A stretch of DNA of 64,000 nt from Tenrec ecaudatus (Eukaryota > Chordata > Mammalia > Afrosoricida > Tenrecidae), in the NCBI RefSeq assembly GCF_050624435.1, contig NC_134537.1:16798584-16862583 (forward strand), read 5' to 3'. Below are positions 32,528 to 43,199 of this stretch, piece by piece. Made by a program: the position numbers and the translations under genes. Position 1 is the stretch's first letter. Each line of letters starts with the position of its first letter. The notes under the pieces are model-generated. The model saw only the letters and a program-made list of their open reading frames with translations, made no database searches and was not told the origin of the DNA.

Positions 32528-32715
32528 ACATGTTGTTAGGGAGACCAGTCCCTGGAAAGGGGCATCGTGATTGGTAAAGTCAAAGGTCGGTGAAAAGGAA
32601 GAGAGATGGATACAGTGGCTACCACAATGGGCTCAAGCATAACAATTGTGAGTCTGACACAGGCCTGAGCAGTGTCTTGCTCTGCTGTACGTAGGGCATC
32701 AGTCAGAACCAAATG
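32528..32715 (+). mobile_element. RTE 3' terminal fragment, sense
   Basis: 'gttgttagggagaccagtccctggaaaggggcatc', 'agatggatacagtggctaccacaatgggctcaagcataacaattgtgag', 'gcctgagcagtgtcttgctctgctgtacgtagggcatcagtcagaacc'. This is the end of ORF2 and the 3' UTR of RTE, 5'-truncated. Confidence 0.8.
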
Positions 32716-32796
32716 GAGGTGTGGTCACAGGTAATTCCCTTAAGTTCTCAGGCAATAAAACAATCATACTAACAAAAATTAAATTTCTATTAGTAG

Positions 32797-32995
32797 GAAC
32801 TCTAACAGCATAGTGGTTGTGTGTTAGGCTGCTACCAGTTCGTTCAGCAGTTTGATACCATGAGAAGCTCTGAGAGAGAAAGAGGAAGCTTTGTAATGCC
32901 ATAAAGAATCACCATATCAGAAACTTGCAGGACCATTTCTACCTTGTCTTGTCGGGTCTCTATGAGTCGGAATTGATTCCATATCAGTGAGTGAA
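32797..32995 (+). mobile_element. AfroSINE, first of a pair
   Basis: 'catagtggttgtgtgttaggctgctacca', 'gttcagcagtttgatacc', 'aagctctgagagagaaagaggaagctttgtaatgcc', 'atatcagaaact', 'gggtctctatgagtcggaattgattccat'. Full length. It is followed after about 13 bp by another AfroSINE in the same orientation. Confidence 0.85.
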
Positions 32996-33008
32996 GGGAG
33001 GCAGGATG

Positions 33009-33200
33009 AGGAGCCCTGGTATACTAGTGGGTTGTGCCTTGGACTCTAACTACAATTAAACTGGTTAGAACCTACCAGTTACCCAAGGGAGGGCGATGAG
33101 GCTCTCTGCCCCCGGGATGATCTGCAGTGGCGCAGTTCTATCCTGCAGGGTCACTCTGAGCCAGAACTGACTTGATGGCAATGAGTTTGAGTTTTGTTGT
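33009..33200 (+). mobile_element. AfroSINE, second of a pair
   Basis: Head 'aggagccctggtatactagtgggttgtgccttgga', body 'ttacccaagggagggcgatgaggctctctgcccc', tail 'cagggtcactctgagccagaactgacttgatggcaatgagttt'. Full length. The two copies differ too much from each other to be a recent tandem duplication. Confidence 0.85.
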
Positions 33201-35739
33201 TGAGGTAGTAGAGATGCAGTAGCTACTTAAATCTTCACAAATCCTCAATTAAAAGAGATGGTTCTTAATTTACAGGGAATGAAAATATGTGAAGGCTAAT
33301 ATTTTTATGACAGCCAAATAGAAGAGAAATAGTGAATGCAAAATATGATTGAAGTATTCTTGTTTGAAACTCATGTGTCTTTTGTGTCCGATGGCCGAGC
33401 ACAATGCTAGATACTTGTCTGCATGTATATATCATTTACTCACAACAACCCAATAAGAGTATCTTGGCCATTGTGATTAAACAGAAATGTGTCCTTTCAT
33501 TTATGAAAAGAAGTAAATGATGATTCTACTGATGATATTTTACTGAGAAATAGTTTTCCAGAGAAATTATTTATTTACCAAAAAAACCTTTTTATTTAAC
33601 TCAATATCATAAAAGCAGAATATACATTTTGTTTGTTTCTGTTACTCAGAATATCACAAAAGTGCTAGGTTTATTCATCAACTTTGGATCCATTGTAATT
33701 TTTGCCAACCACGACTTACTGTGTTATAAGTTTGCTCATGGCTGGCTATTAGTTCCCTTATTTTCCTCAGCTGAAATTTTGCCAATCCTACTTTTAAAAA
33801 ATAATATTTAGCTTATCAATAAACATTCATTATACCATATATTTTAGAAAACTGGATAAAATATATGAAGCAACCGTCTTCAGACTTTGGACCATATTGA
33901 GAATAGGATTATGGTTCCTAACAATGGGAAAACAAGATGCCATTCCCTGTGGTTTCATAGGCATTTTTCATGAACATACATTTTATCAAGGCAGGAAAAT
34001 GAAGATCAAGTTTGTCTCATTGAGTTGAGGGGAAAACGATCAGAATGTTGGAATGCTGATGTCATCAGACATGGTGAGACAGGGGTCCAAAGGGCCGGAA
34101 AGTGTGTGGAAAAGGAGATCCAAGCGTCTGCACGGGGATCCCCTAATTGTTTATGACCACTTAGTATGTATTTACATCTGACATCCAAATATGAGCATTT
34201 TAAACACCAAGCAAATATTTAATTCCATAACCCAAGACATTAATAACGTTCAATTATCAATGCAATCTCAGTTGAGGTCCTTCTTGCGGTTATTGTTTGA
34301 CTGTGGTTAAAGCCCCCAGGAAAACATGTTCTTTTTCACTGAAGTGATACTTCTCCTTTATGCTCACCAACATATCAGGTAAAATGAATGATGTGCCTTT
34401 GTTTCAGAGGATAGTCTTTTCAGGACAGTCTGACAGTGACAGACAGATGTTTTTCATTCTGAAGAGGTGATGTAAAGGAGTGTTATTTTGACAGACACCA
34501 TGATCAATAGACCTCAAATCAATGGTGAGTTGGAAAGGTAACACCAAGACTCTTTTACCTTGTGTCAGATTTTTACGAACTTTAAAAAATGGACAACAAA
34601 GTTTAATGAGCTCCTTATTTAAATACATGGAGGCTATAATTAGAAAATTATAATTTTATGTACATCATGACAGACAGAATATCCTATTTGTATTCAGTTG
34701 TTATGAAGACCATACATTTATGAATACTTCAAGATTAACAACACCTGACATTTTTATTACACCCTACAATATTTAGATGCTTCTGTGTATAAAATTTCAA
34801 TTTCTCCTAATTTGTTTCCTCTCTTCTTATACCTCTAGGGTTACCCTTGAGGTATAACTCAAGAAGGTACACAATTCTCCGTCTTCTTGTCAATTTGACC
34901 ATAGGAAAAAAATTTAAGTAAAAATATAAGAAAAAATTCAGTAATGCGGGGGGTAGAGAGAAAAAGAAACACTCTCCCCTGCTGTGTTAACTGAACAGTG
35001 ACAGACTGAAAATTTGTAAACAGTTTACTAAAGTAAATAAAAATATGTATTATGGGAAACTGTGATTTCATCAAAGCCAACTGTATTGGTCTCCAGACAT
35101 TTTTTCTGAATGACTTTTATTAGAGGCTGTGGAAGCAAAACCTAGTACTTTCAAAAGTTTCTGTTGTACTTTATAGCTTTAATGATACATTTCTCTCCTG
35201 TCGCCTGGAATTTAAAAATGTATATAGTTTTTCCACAAGCATTTTGAAGTCCCTCTGTATTTTCTTAGTACAACAGCCATCTTAAATTTCAAAGTTAGTT
35301 TTTATTCATCAAAGAGAATTCTTCTTTAAGGAAGACAATTTCTTTTTAAGAGGGAAACCATGCTAATGATTTTTGGTTTGGAGTCATTAATCAAAGCAGG
35401 GAAATGGGGTGCAGACTTTAAGAAAAAAAGTTCTAAGTGGTGAAAGTCTCTTCGTACTATAAATTGGCTTACAGGGGCACATCTAGGACATTGGCAAAAC
35501 ATGACTGGTATAGCACTGACCTGGGCACTTGGCATCATTATGTCATTTCTAATAACCCAGGTAGCCATTAGTACATGTGTTATTAAAATGGCAGGCACAA
35601 AATTAACTTTTATGAGGCAATATTAGGTCAACTCTCTACATATGTTCATGTTTATTTCACTTAAGCTCTTCTAGGTTTTGTTGTTGTTTTGTTTTGCTTT
35701 GCTTTCCCCTCTCATTATTTGCTATCTAGCACACTGAGC
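33201..35739. other. Long unassigned stretch
   Basis: About 2.5 kb. A short MIR/L2-like phrase sits at 33395-33480 ('gagcacaatgctagatacttgtct...catttactcacaacaacccaataagagtatc'). Otherwise no repeat, exon or open frame longer than 90 codons is convincing. Confidence 0.5.
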
Positions 35740-35740
35740 A

Positions 35741-35892
35741 GGAGCCCTGTTGGTGTGGTGGTCAGGAGTCTGAAACCATCAGCATGTCCATGTGGGAAAA
35801 GACTGGGCTTCTTACTTCTGTAAATAGTTACAGTCTCAGAAACCCGTAGGAGGATGCTAAGAGTCATCATTGACTCTGGGGCAGTGAGAATT
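35741..35892 (+). mobile_element. AfroSINE
   Basis: 'aggagccctgttggtgtggtggtcaggag' head, 'gtgggaaaagactgggcttcttacttctgtaaatagttacagtctcagaaacccgtagg' body, tail 'gagtcatcattgactctggggcagtgag'. It has an internal deletion in the B-box region. Confidence 0.8.
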
Positions 35893-36370
35893 TGGAGAAG
35901 ACACTGGGCAGTTTCTTAAACTCCCATGCTTTAATACATCTCTGTGGAATACCAATAATGATAACTGCCAATAGAGATAAAGCGAAATGACTTGACCCAT
36001 GAGAAGTAGCTATTCTTGTACGAGGTAATTTGTTCCACATGGCTCACCACTGTCTGACTATCCAGTAGATAAGAGAAGTAGGAATGGAGTGTGTTAGAAA
36101 CTTGAAAATTGTGATCATCAAAATTGTCTATATAAAAGAAATATTAACTATGTCATTTGAGCAGTGCAGATAGATCTCTTTGATTGCTCCTGTTTACCTA
36201 TTTGTCCTTCAGGTTATTGTCTCATTGCCCCCAGGAAATTTCTCTGGAGACGTGTATTTAGCTATACGACCAACAGCTTGATGTGGCTTGGTGAGCCGTC
36301 GAATGGTGGCTGCTGAATGGTTTGGTGAGTAGTTCAGATGTTTTTCATTTTAGATTTACTCAAATTACTA
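35893..36370. other. Unassigned sequence ending in a simple repeat
   Basis: Unassigned, with an (AAT)n/(AAC)n run at 36369-36393 that is probably the A-rich tail of the antisense SINE or RTE tail to its right. Confidence 0.4.
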
Positions 36371-36384
36371 AATAATAATAACAA

Positions 36385-36540
36385 CAACAACAAAAATCCA
36401 ACCAAACCCCTTGCTATCAAGTGGATTCCAACTCATAAGAGACCCTTTGTAGGCTTTCCAAGGCTTTGTAAATCTTTACAGGCACAGACATCCTCAATGA
36501 ATCCCCAACCTGTGGGTTAACATTTCAAGGTCTACCGGAC
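36385..36540 (-). mobile_element. AfroSINE, antisense (first of a pair)
   Basis: 'ttgctatcaagtggattccaactcataagagaccc' tail complement, 'aggctttccaaggctttgtaaatctttacaggcacagac', 'ccaacctgtgggttaacatttcaaggtc'. The head end is eroded. Confidence 0.75.
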
Positions 36541-36546
36541 TAGAAA

Positions 36547-36758
36547 CCCAAAACCAAACACTATCATCAAGTCCATTCCGACTCAAAGCCACACTATAGG
36601 ACAGAGAAGAACTGCTCATGTGAATTTCCTAGACAGCAACTCTTCATGGGAATAGAAGCCTATCCTTCTCCCATGATTCAGCTGGTGGTTTCAAACTGCT
36701 GACCTTGGGTGTTAGAAACCCATCTCATAAGCACGATGCCACTAGGGATCTTAGAGAG
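36547..36758 (-). mobile_element. AfroSINE, antisense (second of a pair)
   Basis: 'aaacccaaaaccaaacactatcatcaagtccattccgactcaaagccac', 'ataggacagagaagaactgctcatgtgaatttcctagaca', 'gctggtggtttcaaactgctgaccttggg', head complement 'cacgatgccactaggga'. Full length. Confidence 0.85.
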
Positions 36759-36799
36759 ACACCAAGATTCACCAGTTACTAATATGTGGAATTCAATTT

Positions 36800-37008
36800 T
36801 CCCCTTTTTAAATTCTTTTTTATTAGTCATCTTAGTGAGGGCTCTTACAGCACTTATAACAATCCATACATCAATTGTATTGAGCACAAATTTTACATCT
36901 GTTGCCATCATTCTTTTCAAAACACTTCCTTTCTACTTGAGGCCTTGGTACCAGCTTCTCTTTTTTCTCTTTTCCCCTTCCTCCCCATCCTTGAATAAAT
37001 GTTTATTA
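36800..37008 (-). mobile_element. L1 3' UTR fragment, antisense
   Basis: Complement of the L1 tail: 'ttttattagtcatcttagtgagggctcttacagca', 'aatccatacatcaattgtattgagcacaaattttacat', 'cattcttttcaaaacacttcctttctacttgag', 'ccttggtaccagcttctc', then the pyrimidine complement of the purine tract. Confidence 0.8.
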
Positions 37009-37289
37009 CTCAGTCTCTCTCACTTTAAAAAACCATTAGAATTTTCAATATATATCACAAACTGTCAAATGTTTGGCTAGTAGTCCAGCATGTAACTATT
37101 TGTGCTGCCCAGACAGTCAGAACGTTGAGCTGATAGAGTGATCAGAAACTATCAGTCCCTATCGAAAAATCTATGCATACATTTATTTTTTAGCATTAAT
37201 CGTATCATAGATTGCACTTATAACCCTTATTTTTATTTCACCAATTTTTAAGTAACATTGCTGTAACTTTCATTGTAAGTTAGACCTCA

Positions 37290-37640
37290 TTCTCACCCAT
37301 GGCCTTTGGATTGACCGGGCAGCTTGGGTTGACCATGAGATTTCAATAGAAGCCATGCAAGAGACTCCTACAACATGACTTTACCTCGTGAATTTCTACT
37401 GTTACCATGAGAAGGATGTGCTGTGGCTGATACCTGGTCCCAGCAGAAGGATGAGAAACATGTTGAGCTACTCTAGCTTTACCCAGCCTAGACAGACTGA
37501 CTTTTAGCTAGGTAAAGAAATGTAACTCAGCACAAACAAAAGACTCACTCAACAGAGCCCACCCAAGGTCTACATACCTGTAAAAAGTAAGTGGCTCCTA
37601 ATTGAAGCCACAGAGTGTGGGGTGGTTTGTTAAGTATTTT
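37290..37640 (+). repeat. Ancient mammalian interspersed repeat, name uncertain
   Basis: The end 'gtaagtggctcctaattgaagccacagagtgtggggtggtttgttaag' matches a widespread mammalian repeat phrase ('ttttaagccactaagttttggggtggtttgttacg'). The interior ('ccatgcaagagactcc', 'accatgagaaggatgtgctg') has matching texture. Probably an old LTR-derived sequence. Confidence 0.45.
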
Positions 37641-38638
37641 CTGAAATTGGTTAGTTTTCCAAAAGAAGAAAATTTCCTTCTGTTTTATTCAAGCGTGCCA
37701 TCCATAATAAATGAATTTAACATCTGACATTAAAACTTTAAAAATGTTATAAATCTGTGAACAGTGAGGATGAGAATAACTCATTTTAACTCGGGGGAAA
37801 ATATGCTAAAATGAGGGCAATGTAAAATCAGCTTTCACAGTAAATGAAATTTAGTGTTTGGAATTTAAAATTACATTAAATAAAAGAGAATGCTTTGCAG
37901 CTGTAAGTAGAAAATATGTTAGCTAGATCTGGCGTCTGATTCAGCAACTTCAATTTCTGTTGAAGAATTGGGGATGTATCACTAGTTAGATTATGAGATC
38001 TGTAGAGTATATAATCTGATAAATATACATTGTATGTATATATGAGAGGAGGCCAAAAGATAGTGGAAAACTGGAATGAAAATGTCATGGAGATTTTCAA
38101 GGAATTAAGTTGTGAAAAGGGGAGATGGAGCAATGGGTAGACTTTGATGGGTGCTGTCTTGAGTGAAATTGAGGATATTGGCTCCATAAGAGGGAAAGGA
38201 GAGATCAGGAATGGAATTGGAAGATAAACTATTAAGGGGTTCCATTAGTGACTGTTTAGACTATAGAAAATAGGAATAATGACCTGGGATGTAGACCCCC
38301 ATCTAATTTACAATGAAAAATGTGCTCAAAAATGAATATTAAATATATAAAAAGATAATGGAATTTCATCATGAACTTCTTGATGAAAATTTGTACATAT
38401 TTTACTGAAAACAGTAAAACAGTTTCTAAATATCCATTTTACAGGAAAAATAAGCCACCAAGACAATGCTGTGTCATTCAAAAAATTTACTAAAATGACA
38501 CCTTTGGATATCTAATAGCTGTACATCAAAATATTCTTAAAACTTGGAGGAAACCACCCTGGAGACAGACTATGTGATTTATGGTAAGAATTCACACATT
38601 CACACTTTCCACTGCAAAGCCTGTGTCCACACCTGTCC
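37641..38638. other. Unassigned AT-rich sequence
   Basis: No repeat or exon recognised. The 103-codon minus frame at 37876-38187 shows no domain. Confidence 0.45.
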
Positions 38639-38639
38639 T

Positions 38640-38775
38640 TGTGAGTTGTTGTCCAGTCAATTCCTGCTCTTAGTGACCTATTTACAACCAAATGAAATAC
38701 TGTCTAGTCCAGTGGCACCCAAGGTGGCAGCGATGTCTGATCACATTGCTGCAGCCCTACAACCGTGTTGTTGAG
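38640..38775 (-). mobile_element. RTE 3' terminal fragment, antisense
   Basis: 'gttgttgtccagtcaattcctgctcttagtgacc', 'gcgatgtctgatcacattgctgcagcc' correspond to the reverse of the RTE 3' UTR. It ends where the LTR at 38779 begins. Confidence 0.55.
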
Positions 38776-38778
38776 GGT

Positions 38779-39290
38779 TGTGATAGTTAAGGTTTCAGAT
38801 CAACTTGTCCGGGTCAGTATTCACTATGGTATGCCAGTTAAGACCTAATAACCCCCGTAGCAGTCCCCCATTAGGTGACCTAACAGTATAATTGATGCCC
38901 TACAGGGATCTGCTTTGAGCAGATTAGAGTGAAATGCTAAAGCCGTTTTTTAGAACAGAGTCCTGATATAATTAATTGAAAGGATTTGAGGGGGCAAGGC
39001 GTGGCCTGCTTCCAATTAAAACCAATGCTCTGGATGAGCTTGCTTGATTTTAACTGAGTGTGGATCCTGCATCTGGCTCATTAGCTTGAGCCTGCCTGCC
39101 ATATTGCCTGTGATCCTGGAGGTCATCTGCAGTCTGCCTTCTGATCTGTTGACCGTGGATTGATGAGCTTCTTCAGCCATCAGCCTGTCTTCTTCATGCT
39201 GATCTTGGGTTCTTCAGTCCCTGCCGCTCTGCAGTCCGGAGAAGGCTGCAGTCTTATATCGGACCCATGGACACAATGGCATAGATTGTA
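38779..39290 (+). mobile_element. MaLR-like LTR, 3' end missing
   Basis: Starts TGTGATAGTTAAGGTTTCAG, then 'caacttgtccgggtcagtattc', 'aatgctctggatgagc', 'gcctgcctgccatattgcctgtgatcctgg', 'ttgatgagcttcttcagccat', 'gggttcttcagtccctgccgc' and 'cttatatcggacccatgga'. No AATAAA-to-CA end is seen; it breaks off near 39290 into an RTE piece. Confidence 0.65.
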
Positions 39291-39530
39291 GCGTCACAGC
39301 AACACAAATGTCGCCACAGTGTGGAAAACAGACAGACAAGCGGCAGGGCTTCTCCACCATCTCTTTCCAAAGACGTAGTCAATTGATTTCTGAGTATTCC
39401 ATATGGAGAAATCCATGTTACAGTCCACATTTGTGTTTTTTAAAAAATTACATTCATGAGCAAGTCTTGCAAAATTCTATCATGCAGTTTCCAGGTTTGT
39501 TTCTATCACCAGGACCAGACCCAATGAAAC
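39285..39530 (-). mobile_element. Two short RTE pieces, antisense
   Basis: 39285-39342 ('cgtcacagcaacacaaatgtcgccacagtgtgg') resembles the complement of the RTE 5' end. 39343-39525 ('ccaccatctctttccaaagacgtagtcaattg', 'gcaagtcttgcaaaattctatcatg') is an endonuclease-domain segment. Their order is wrong for a single copy, so a rearrangement or two insertions must be involved. Confidence 0.5.
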
Positions 39531-39534
39531 TCAA

Positions 39535-41860
39535 GTAAACACGTTTCTGGTATTCTGTGCAGCCAAGATCCATCTGACATCAACAATGATATCCCTTGTT
39601 CCATATCTTTTTCTGAATCTGGTCTGAACTTTTGACAGTACCCTGTCTGTGGTAGTTACATAATTTCATGTCCACTTGAAGATGTATAAACATGTAGGGG
39701 TGGAGTCTAGCCTGTCAACCAGGTCCTGAGAACCCCTCTCTCTTTGCCTTCACCTTCCTGCTGGCTGATCCTGGATTTCTGCCTGAGTCACCACCATTGG
39801 ATCCCTAAGACTTTGTACCCACCAGTCTGTAATCTTCCACATTCTGCATCACTGTGTGTGTCTGAGTGAGTCTGAAGAGGGATAGACTAGTATAGGGCTT
39901 TTAGATTTGAGTTGGACTGGGCTAGGATGCTTACTTGATATATAATTACTTCTTTATATAAAGCTCTCTCTTATATGACTGTCAATGGATTTGTTTTTCT
40001 AGTCAACGGGCCTAACACACTATCCATGTCCTGCTGCAACCATTGTTGGATAATCTTGAGCAAAATTTTACTTACATATGATATCAATGTTATTGATGTA
40101 TATTTTTGAGCATTCTTGTTGGGTCACCTTTCTTTGGATGGACATAAATATAAATATCTTACAGTCAGTTGGCCAGGTTACCATCTACAACATACCCTGG
40201 CATGCAGATGTATGAGTGCTCCCAGTGCTTCTTCAGCTTGCTGAAACATTTCAATGGGTGTACCATCACTTCCTAGAGCCTTCTTTTTGGCTAATGCATT
40301 CATTGCAGTTGGAATTTTTTCCTTCAGCACCATTGGTTCTAATATACATCCTGAAATTGTGAAATGTCTACTAGTTTTTTATTACAGTGACTCTGTGTAT
40401 TCTTTCCATCTTCTTTGGATTCTTCCTTCATCAATCAATAGTTGGTCCATAGAATCGTTCAAGATTGCAACTAGAGGCTTAAATTTTTTTCTTGAGTGCT
40501 TTCATTTTCAGGTAAACTAAGTACATTATTTATTCCCTTTTTGTTTTCTAATCTAGGTCCTTGCATGGTTTGTTTTAGGATGTGGCTTTGTCTTCTAAAG
40601 CTGACCTTTGAAATTTTCTGTTCAGCTCTTTGACTTCCTTTTTTCTTCCAATTGCCTTAGCTACTCTACAGTTCAACGCAAGTTTCAGAGCCTCTTCTGA
40701 TATCCACTTTGATATTTCTTTCTTTCCTGTCATTTTAATGGCCTTTTGCTTTATCACGAACTATTGTCTTGATGTCCTCCCCCAGCTCATCAGGTCTTCT
40801 GTGTTAATGTTCGGTGCATCAAATCTGTTCTTGAGATGTTCTCAAAATTCAGGTGGGAAAGCCTCCACATTTTATATTGGTTCTTGTGGACTTGTTTTTA
40901 TTTTCTTCAGCTTTATCTTGAAATTACGTATGAGCCATGGATGGTCTTTTTCTGCAGTTGGCCCGGGGTCTAGTTTTAGCTGCTGATTTTGAGTTTTCCC
41001 ATAGTGTCCTCCTACAGGTGTAGTCAGCTTGATTTCTGTGTACTCCATCTGGAGAAACAGCCTTTTGTGCTGTTTAATAAAGGTATTTGCTGTGAAGAAG
41101 TCCTTGGATTGGAAAAATTCTATGATATGACCTCTAACTTCATGTCTTTCACTGATTGCATGCAAATTCCCAATAACTATCAGTGTATCTAGATTGCATG
41201 TTTGATCAATTTCTGCCCGATGTCATTGATGGAATTCTTCAATTTATTCATCACTAGCTTTTGTGTTTAGTGCATTAAATCAAATAATAGTTATATTGAT
41301 TGTCTTTCCTTGAAGGCTAACAGACATCACAGACAGCATTGGACTTCAAGATCGAATAGGAAGATCTTTTCAGACAATGAGTGCCATGCCATCCCTCTCC
41401 ATTGTTTTATTCCGGGCACAATAAATCATAAGGCTTTCTTAGTCAAAACGGCTGACAGTGGTTCATCTCAGTCACTAATGCCAAGGAATCAGTCTTTATG
41501 CATTCTATTTCATTTTTGGTGACTCAAATTTTTCTAAATTCATATTCACACATTCCAAGTTCCCATCATCAGTAACTTTTTGTAGCTGTGTCTTTACCTT
41601 TATCCAGAAGATTACCACCTCACAGGCTTCGCCTGCCTCAGATCACTGTAGTTGACTGTCCTCCAAGAAATCAGCACCGCTTCAGTCACATTTCAAGTGA
41701 CCTCTGCCCTGAGGCTCCCGTCCTCCAGCAGTGGCTCTGACAATGTTCTCCTTCCTTTGTTTAGGCTTTCAGTATTTGTCAATGCTTCCAAGCTATGCAT
41801 AAATATTTCAGTGACTTTCAAAAATTTGCTTTAGTGTTGTTTTGGATTTTAGATTTGTTT
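39535..41860 (-). mobile_element. Long RTE/BovB copy, antisense, with an LTR inside
   Basis: Plus-strand phrases are in reverse RTE order: 39555 'gccaagatccatctgacatcaacaatgatatccctt' (RT core), 40040 'gttggataatcttgagcaaaattttac', 40125 'gggtcacctttctttggatgg', 40255 'gtaccatcacttcctagagcc', 40800 'gttaatgttcggtgcatcaaatctgttcttgagatg', 41000-41060 'tgtagtcagcttgatttctgtgtactccatctgg', 41120 'aaaattctatgatatgacctc', 41740 'tctgacaatgttc'. With the LTR removed, about 1.95 kb of RTE remain, from mid-RT to near the 5' end. Minus frames such as 40872-41165 (TEIKLTTPVGGH, close to the family's 'TEIKLTTSVERR') are remnants. Stops and frameshifts throughout. Confidence 0.8.
39648..40019 (+). mobile_element. 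MaLR-like solo LTR inside RTE
   Basis: 372 bp from TGTGGTAG to CCTAACACA. Flanked by CTGTC (39643-39647) and CTATC (40020-40024), a 5-bp target duplication with one change. RTE text continues on both sides. Contains 'ggggtggagtctagcctgtcaaccaggtc', 'agactttgtacccaccag', 'gagtgagtctgaagaggg' and 'ttctttatataaagctct', also found in the LTR at 49663. Confidence 0.85.
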
Positions 41861-41879
41861 TAGCTTTGAAGTTGTTTTT

Positions 41880-42660
41880 TGAAGTGGTTTCATCTTTAAT
41901 ATAGTTTACCTTCTTTTAAAAACTGACAGAACTTTAAAAATGTGTCAAAGGGAGATCAAATAATAAGGTATCACCTTTTAATCTAACCAAAACTACCATA
42001 GTGGGCATTACAAAGCTCTCAGTTTGATAGCAAGGCTATCTACACCCTTCCACTATGATCAGAGGGGCTTCACTGGAAGCTTATGCCATGTGGATTTGGG
42101 GCTTCCACAGTCACCCACAGCCTTCTGAATATTAGGGGCTCATAATTTAAGCTCTGATCCCATTCAATCCTTTGGATTTAGGTTTTATTATTTACAGTCC
42201 TGGGTCACTCCAGCTTGTATGCTTCTTCAATGTGGTCTTAGTTGGCTCCTCACTTAAATGTATGCTCATGTGAAGACCACCCTTTAAGACCACATTCTCT
42301 ATTCTTTCCGATAGCCAGGCACCATCTGGTTTCTTCGATACACCTTGCCATAGCACCCCTATTTCAAGTGATCTCTCCATGAGGGCAAGCCTCAGGCATG
42401 GCCATGCCATAAGAACTAAGTGCGCTTAAGTTGGGGCTAGAACAGTGGTTCTCAATCTGTGGATCACCACCCCTTAGGGGGTCAAATGACCCTTACACAG
42501 GGGTCGCCTGACTCATCACAGTAGCAAAATGACAGTGATGAAGTATCAACAAAAATAATTTTATGGTTGAGGGTCACCACAACATAAGGAACATAAAGGG
42601 TTGTGGCATTAAGAAGGTTGAGAACTATTGGGCTAGAACGAAGTGGGAGACCCAAACCCA
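41880..42660 (+). repeat. Unnamed interspersed repeat, copy 2 (longer)
   Basis: Partner of 23780-24195 (landmarks listed there). This copy extends further right (42240-42440: 'gtggtcttagttggctcctcactta', 'agaccaccctttaagaccacattctctattctttccgatagccagg', 'gagggcaagcctcaggcatgg') and is interrupted by a SPIN element before resuming near 42639. It may be a LINE UTR. Confidence 0.6.
42443..42630 (-). mobile_element. SPIN-type non-autonomous hAT element, copy 2
   Basis: 188 bp. Left end CAGTGGTTCTCAATCTGTGG; right end, reverse complement, CAATAGTTCTCAACCTTCTT. Perfect 8-bp target duplication GGCTAGAA at 42435-42442 and 42631-42638. Internal text ('ccccttagggggtcaaatgaccc', 'ggggtcgcctgactcatcacagtagcaaaatgacagt', 'aataattttatggttgagggtcaccacaacata') is the reverse complement of copy 1's order, so I give it the opposite strand. 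Confidence 0.9.
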
Positions 42661-43199
42661 CCCAGATATCTATGGTTTGTATATGCCTGGGGTTCACTTT
42701 AGAGATGTCATTGTCATTTTAGGATAGGGAATATTATAAATCCTCCTCCTATGTCATACAATTATACATTAATTTAACCAATGGTGTATACTTTAAAACA
42801 CTGCTGAGAAAGGAAATGATGTACGTATAGGCCAACTCCATACCACAATACATGATTGCTGACTTGTACAGATTAAGCTCTGAACTTACTGTAAATGAGT
42901 TCTATAAGCAATCGTGGTGGTGATAGAGCAAACCTTCCAGAACACTCATGTGCTGAGGCATCACCTTGTGCACCAGACTAATACATGTCATCCAAAAGCA
43001 CAGAGGGTGTTAACATAGTAAATCTATAGTATTCCCGGGCCACTTTCCATTAGGCACCCTCAAAGAATGATATCTAAACCAGAGTCAACCAATTTCCAAT
43101 TCCATAACCTGGGGTTAGCAGTCTTTGGCTTCTTCTCCCACGGGGGGATTAAAGTCTTAAATTCACGTGATCTATTGGTTCTTTAAATCTGCTACAGGT
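42661..43199. other. Unassigned sequence
   Basis: No repeat recognised between the SPIN-bearing repeat and the MLT1 LTR. Confidence 0.4.
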
